Origin: Alphaproteobacteria bacterium UBA2903
GTDB taxonomy: Bacteria; Pseudomonadota; Alphaproteobacteria; CAAGCB01; CAG-977
Direction of reading: 5' to 3'
Assembly (NCBI GenBank): GCA_002349565.1
Contig: DEDN01000004.1
Coordinates: forward strand, 89,509-111,442
Length of the DNA stretch: 21,934 nt
The first letter of the stretch is position 1. Each line of letters opens with the position of its first letter. The translations under genes and the position numbers were made by a program. Below the pieces are notes generated by a model that saw only the letters and a program-made list of their open reading frames with translations, did no database searches and had not been told where the DNA came from. Shown here piece by piece: positions 21,823-21,934 of the stretch.

Positions 21823-21889
21823 AGATTACTGTTGAAAAACAGACAATTAAAATCAAATAAAAAACCGTGGGATTTATGCCGACCCCATC

Positions 21890-21934
21890 CGTCTTTGCGA
21901 GGCTGAGGATTAAAAACAGTCCTGAGGACTGTTT
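21890..21934 (+). repeat. Right-edge palindromic intergenic repeat with perfect hairpin (truncated by window end)
   Basis: CGTCTTTGCGAGG (21890-21902) resembles the CGTCATTGCGAG box of the repeats at 72-183. A perfect hairpin follows at 21914-21934 (AAACAGTCC, loop TGA, GGACTGTTT). On the minus strand the hairpin is followed by TTTTT (counting the end of its stem), so it could also end a minus-strand gene lying beyond the window. The matching GCAATCC box, if present, is outside. Confidence 0.45.

Overview
The window looks like a chromosomal stretch from an uncultured, possibly host-associated member of the Alphaproteobacteria. The grounds are a YejABEF-type peptide importer, an ELM1-family (DUF1022-like) protein, an IMPase-fold HisN, an FtsY without an acidic N-terminal domain, and a pilin with an 'AGRSMIEMLGVLAIIGVLSVGG'-like N-terminus that I associate with gut alphaproteobacterial metagenomes. 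That placement is inference; no marker gene settles it. The DNA is moderately GC-rich and densely coded. I see no tRNA, rRNA, CRISPR array, transposase or phage gene.

Layout. Bases 1-500 hold no convincing gene. They carry a cluster of degenerate palindromic intergenic repeats of the 'CGTCATTGCGAG...GCAATCCA' type, a weak terminator-like hairpin, and a promoter whose -35/-10 spacer is largely a run of ten G. That promoter faces a solitary type IV pilin gene (501-1058). Then comes adenosine deaminase on the minus strand (1170-2438) with its own promoter and terminator. A plus-strand operon follows: lipoprotein with a degenerate OmpA-like domain, hom (homoserine dehydrogenase), recJ (2707-6921). 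It meets a secreted GH114-like protein on the minus strand (6918-8021).

A divergent promoter region (8022-8094) starts an eight-gene plus-strand operon (8095-16386) with junctions from a 1-base gap to 8-base overlaps: ELM1-family protein, hydroxypyruvate-isomerase-like protein lacking two expected metal ligands, HisN-like phosphatase, YejA, YejB, YejE, YejF, and an orphan FliN/SpoA-domain protein. It converges with a minus-strand operon (21758 down to 16389): mtaB (tRNA methylthiotransferase), ftsY, a 930-residue membrane transporter-HEAT fusion, and a small cyclic-nucleotide-binding-fold protein. The right edge (21890-21934) carries what looks like another member of the intergenic repeat family with a perfect hairpin.

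The most interesting points are the possible phase-variable (poly-G) pilin promoter, the split transporter-HEAT / CNB-fold pair placed behind ftsY, the FliN-like protein translationally coupled to a peptide ABC importer, and the probably re-purposed hydroxypyruvate isomerase fold. Housekeeping calls (hom, recJ, ftsY, mtaB, yejBEF) are secure. Calls for the GH114-like, ELM1-like, lipoprotein and transporter-HEAT proteins are at family level only.
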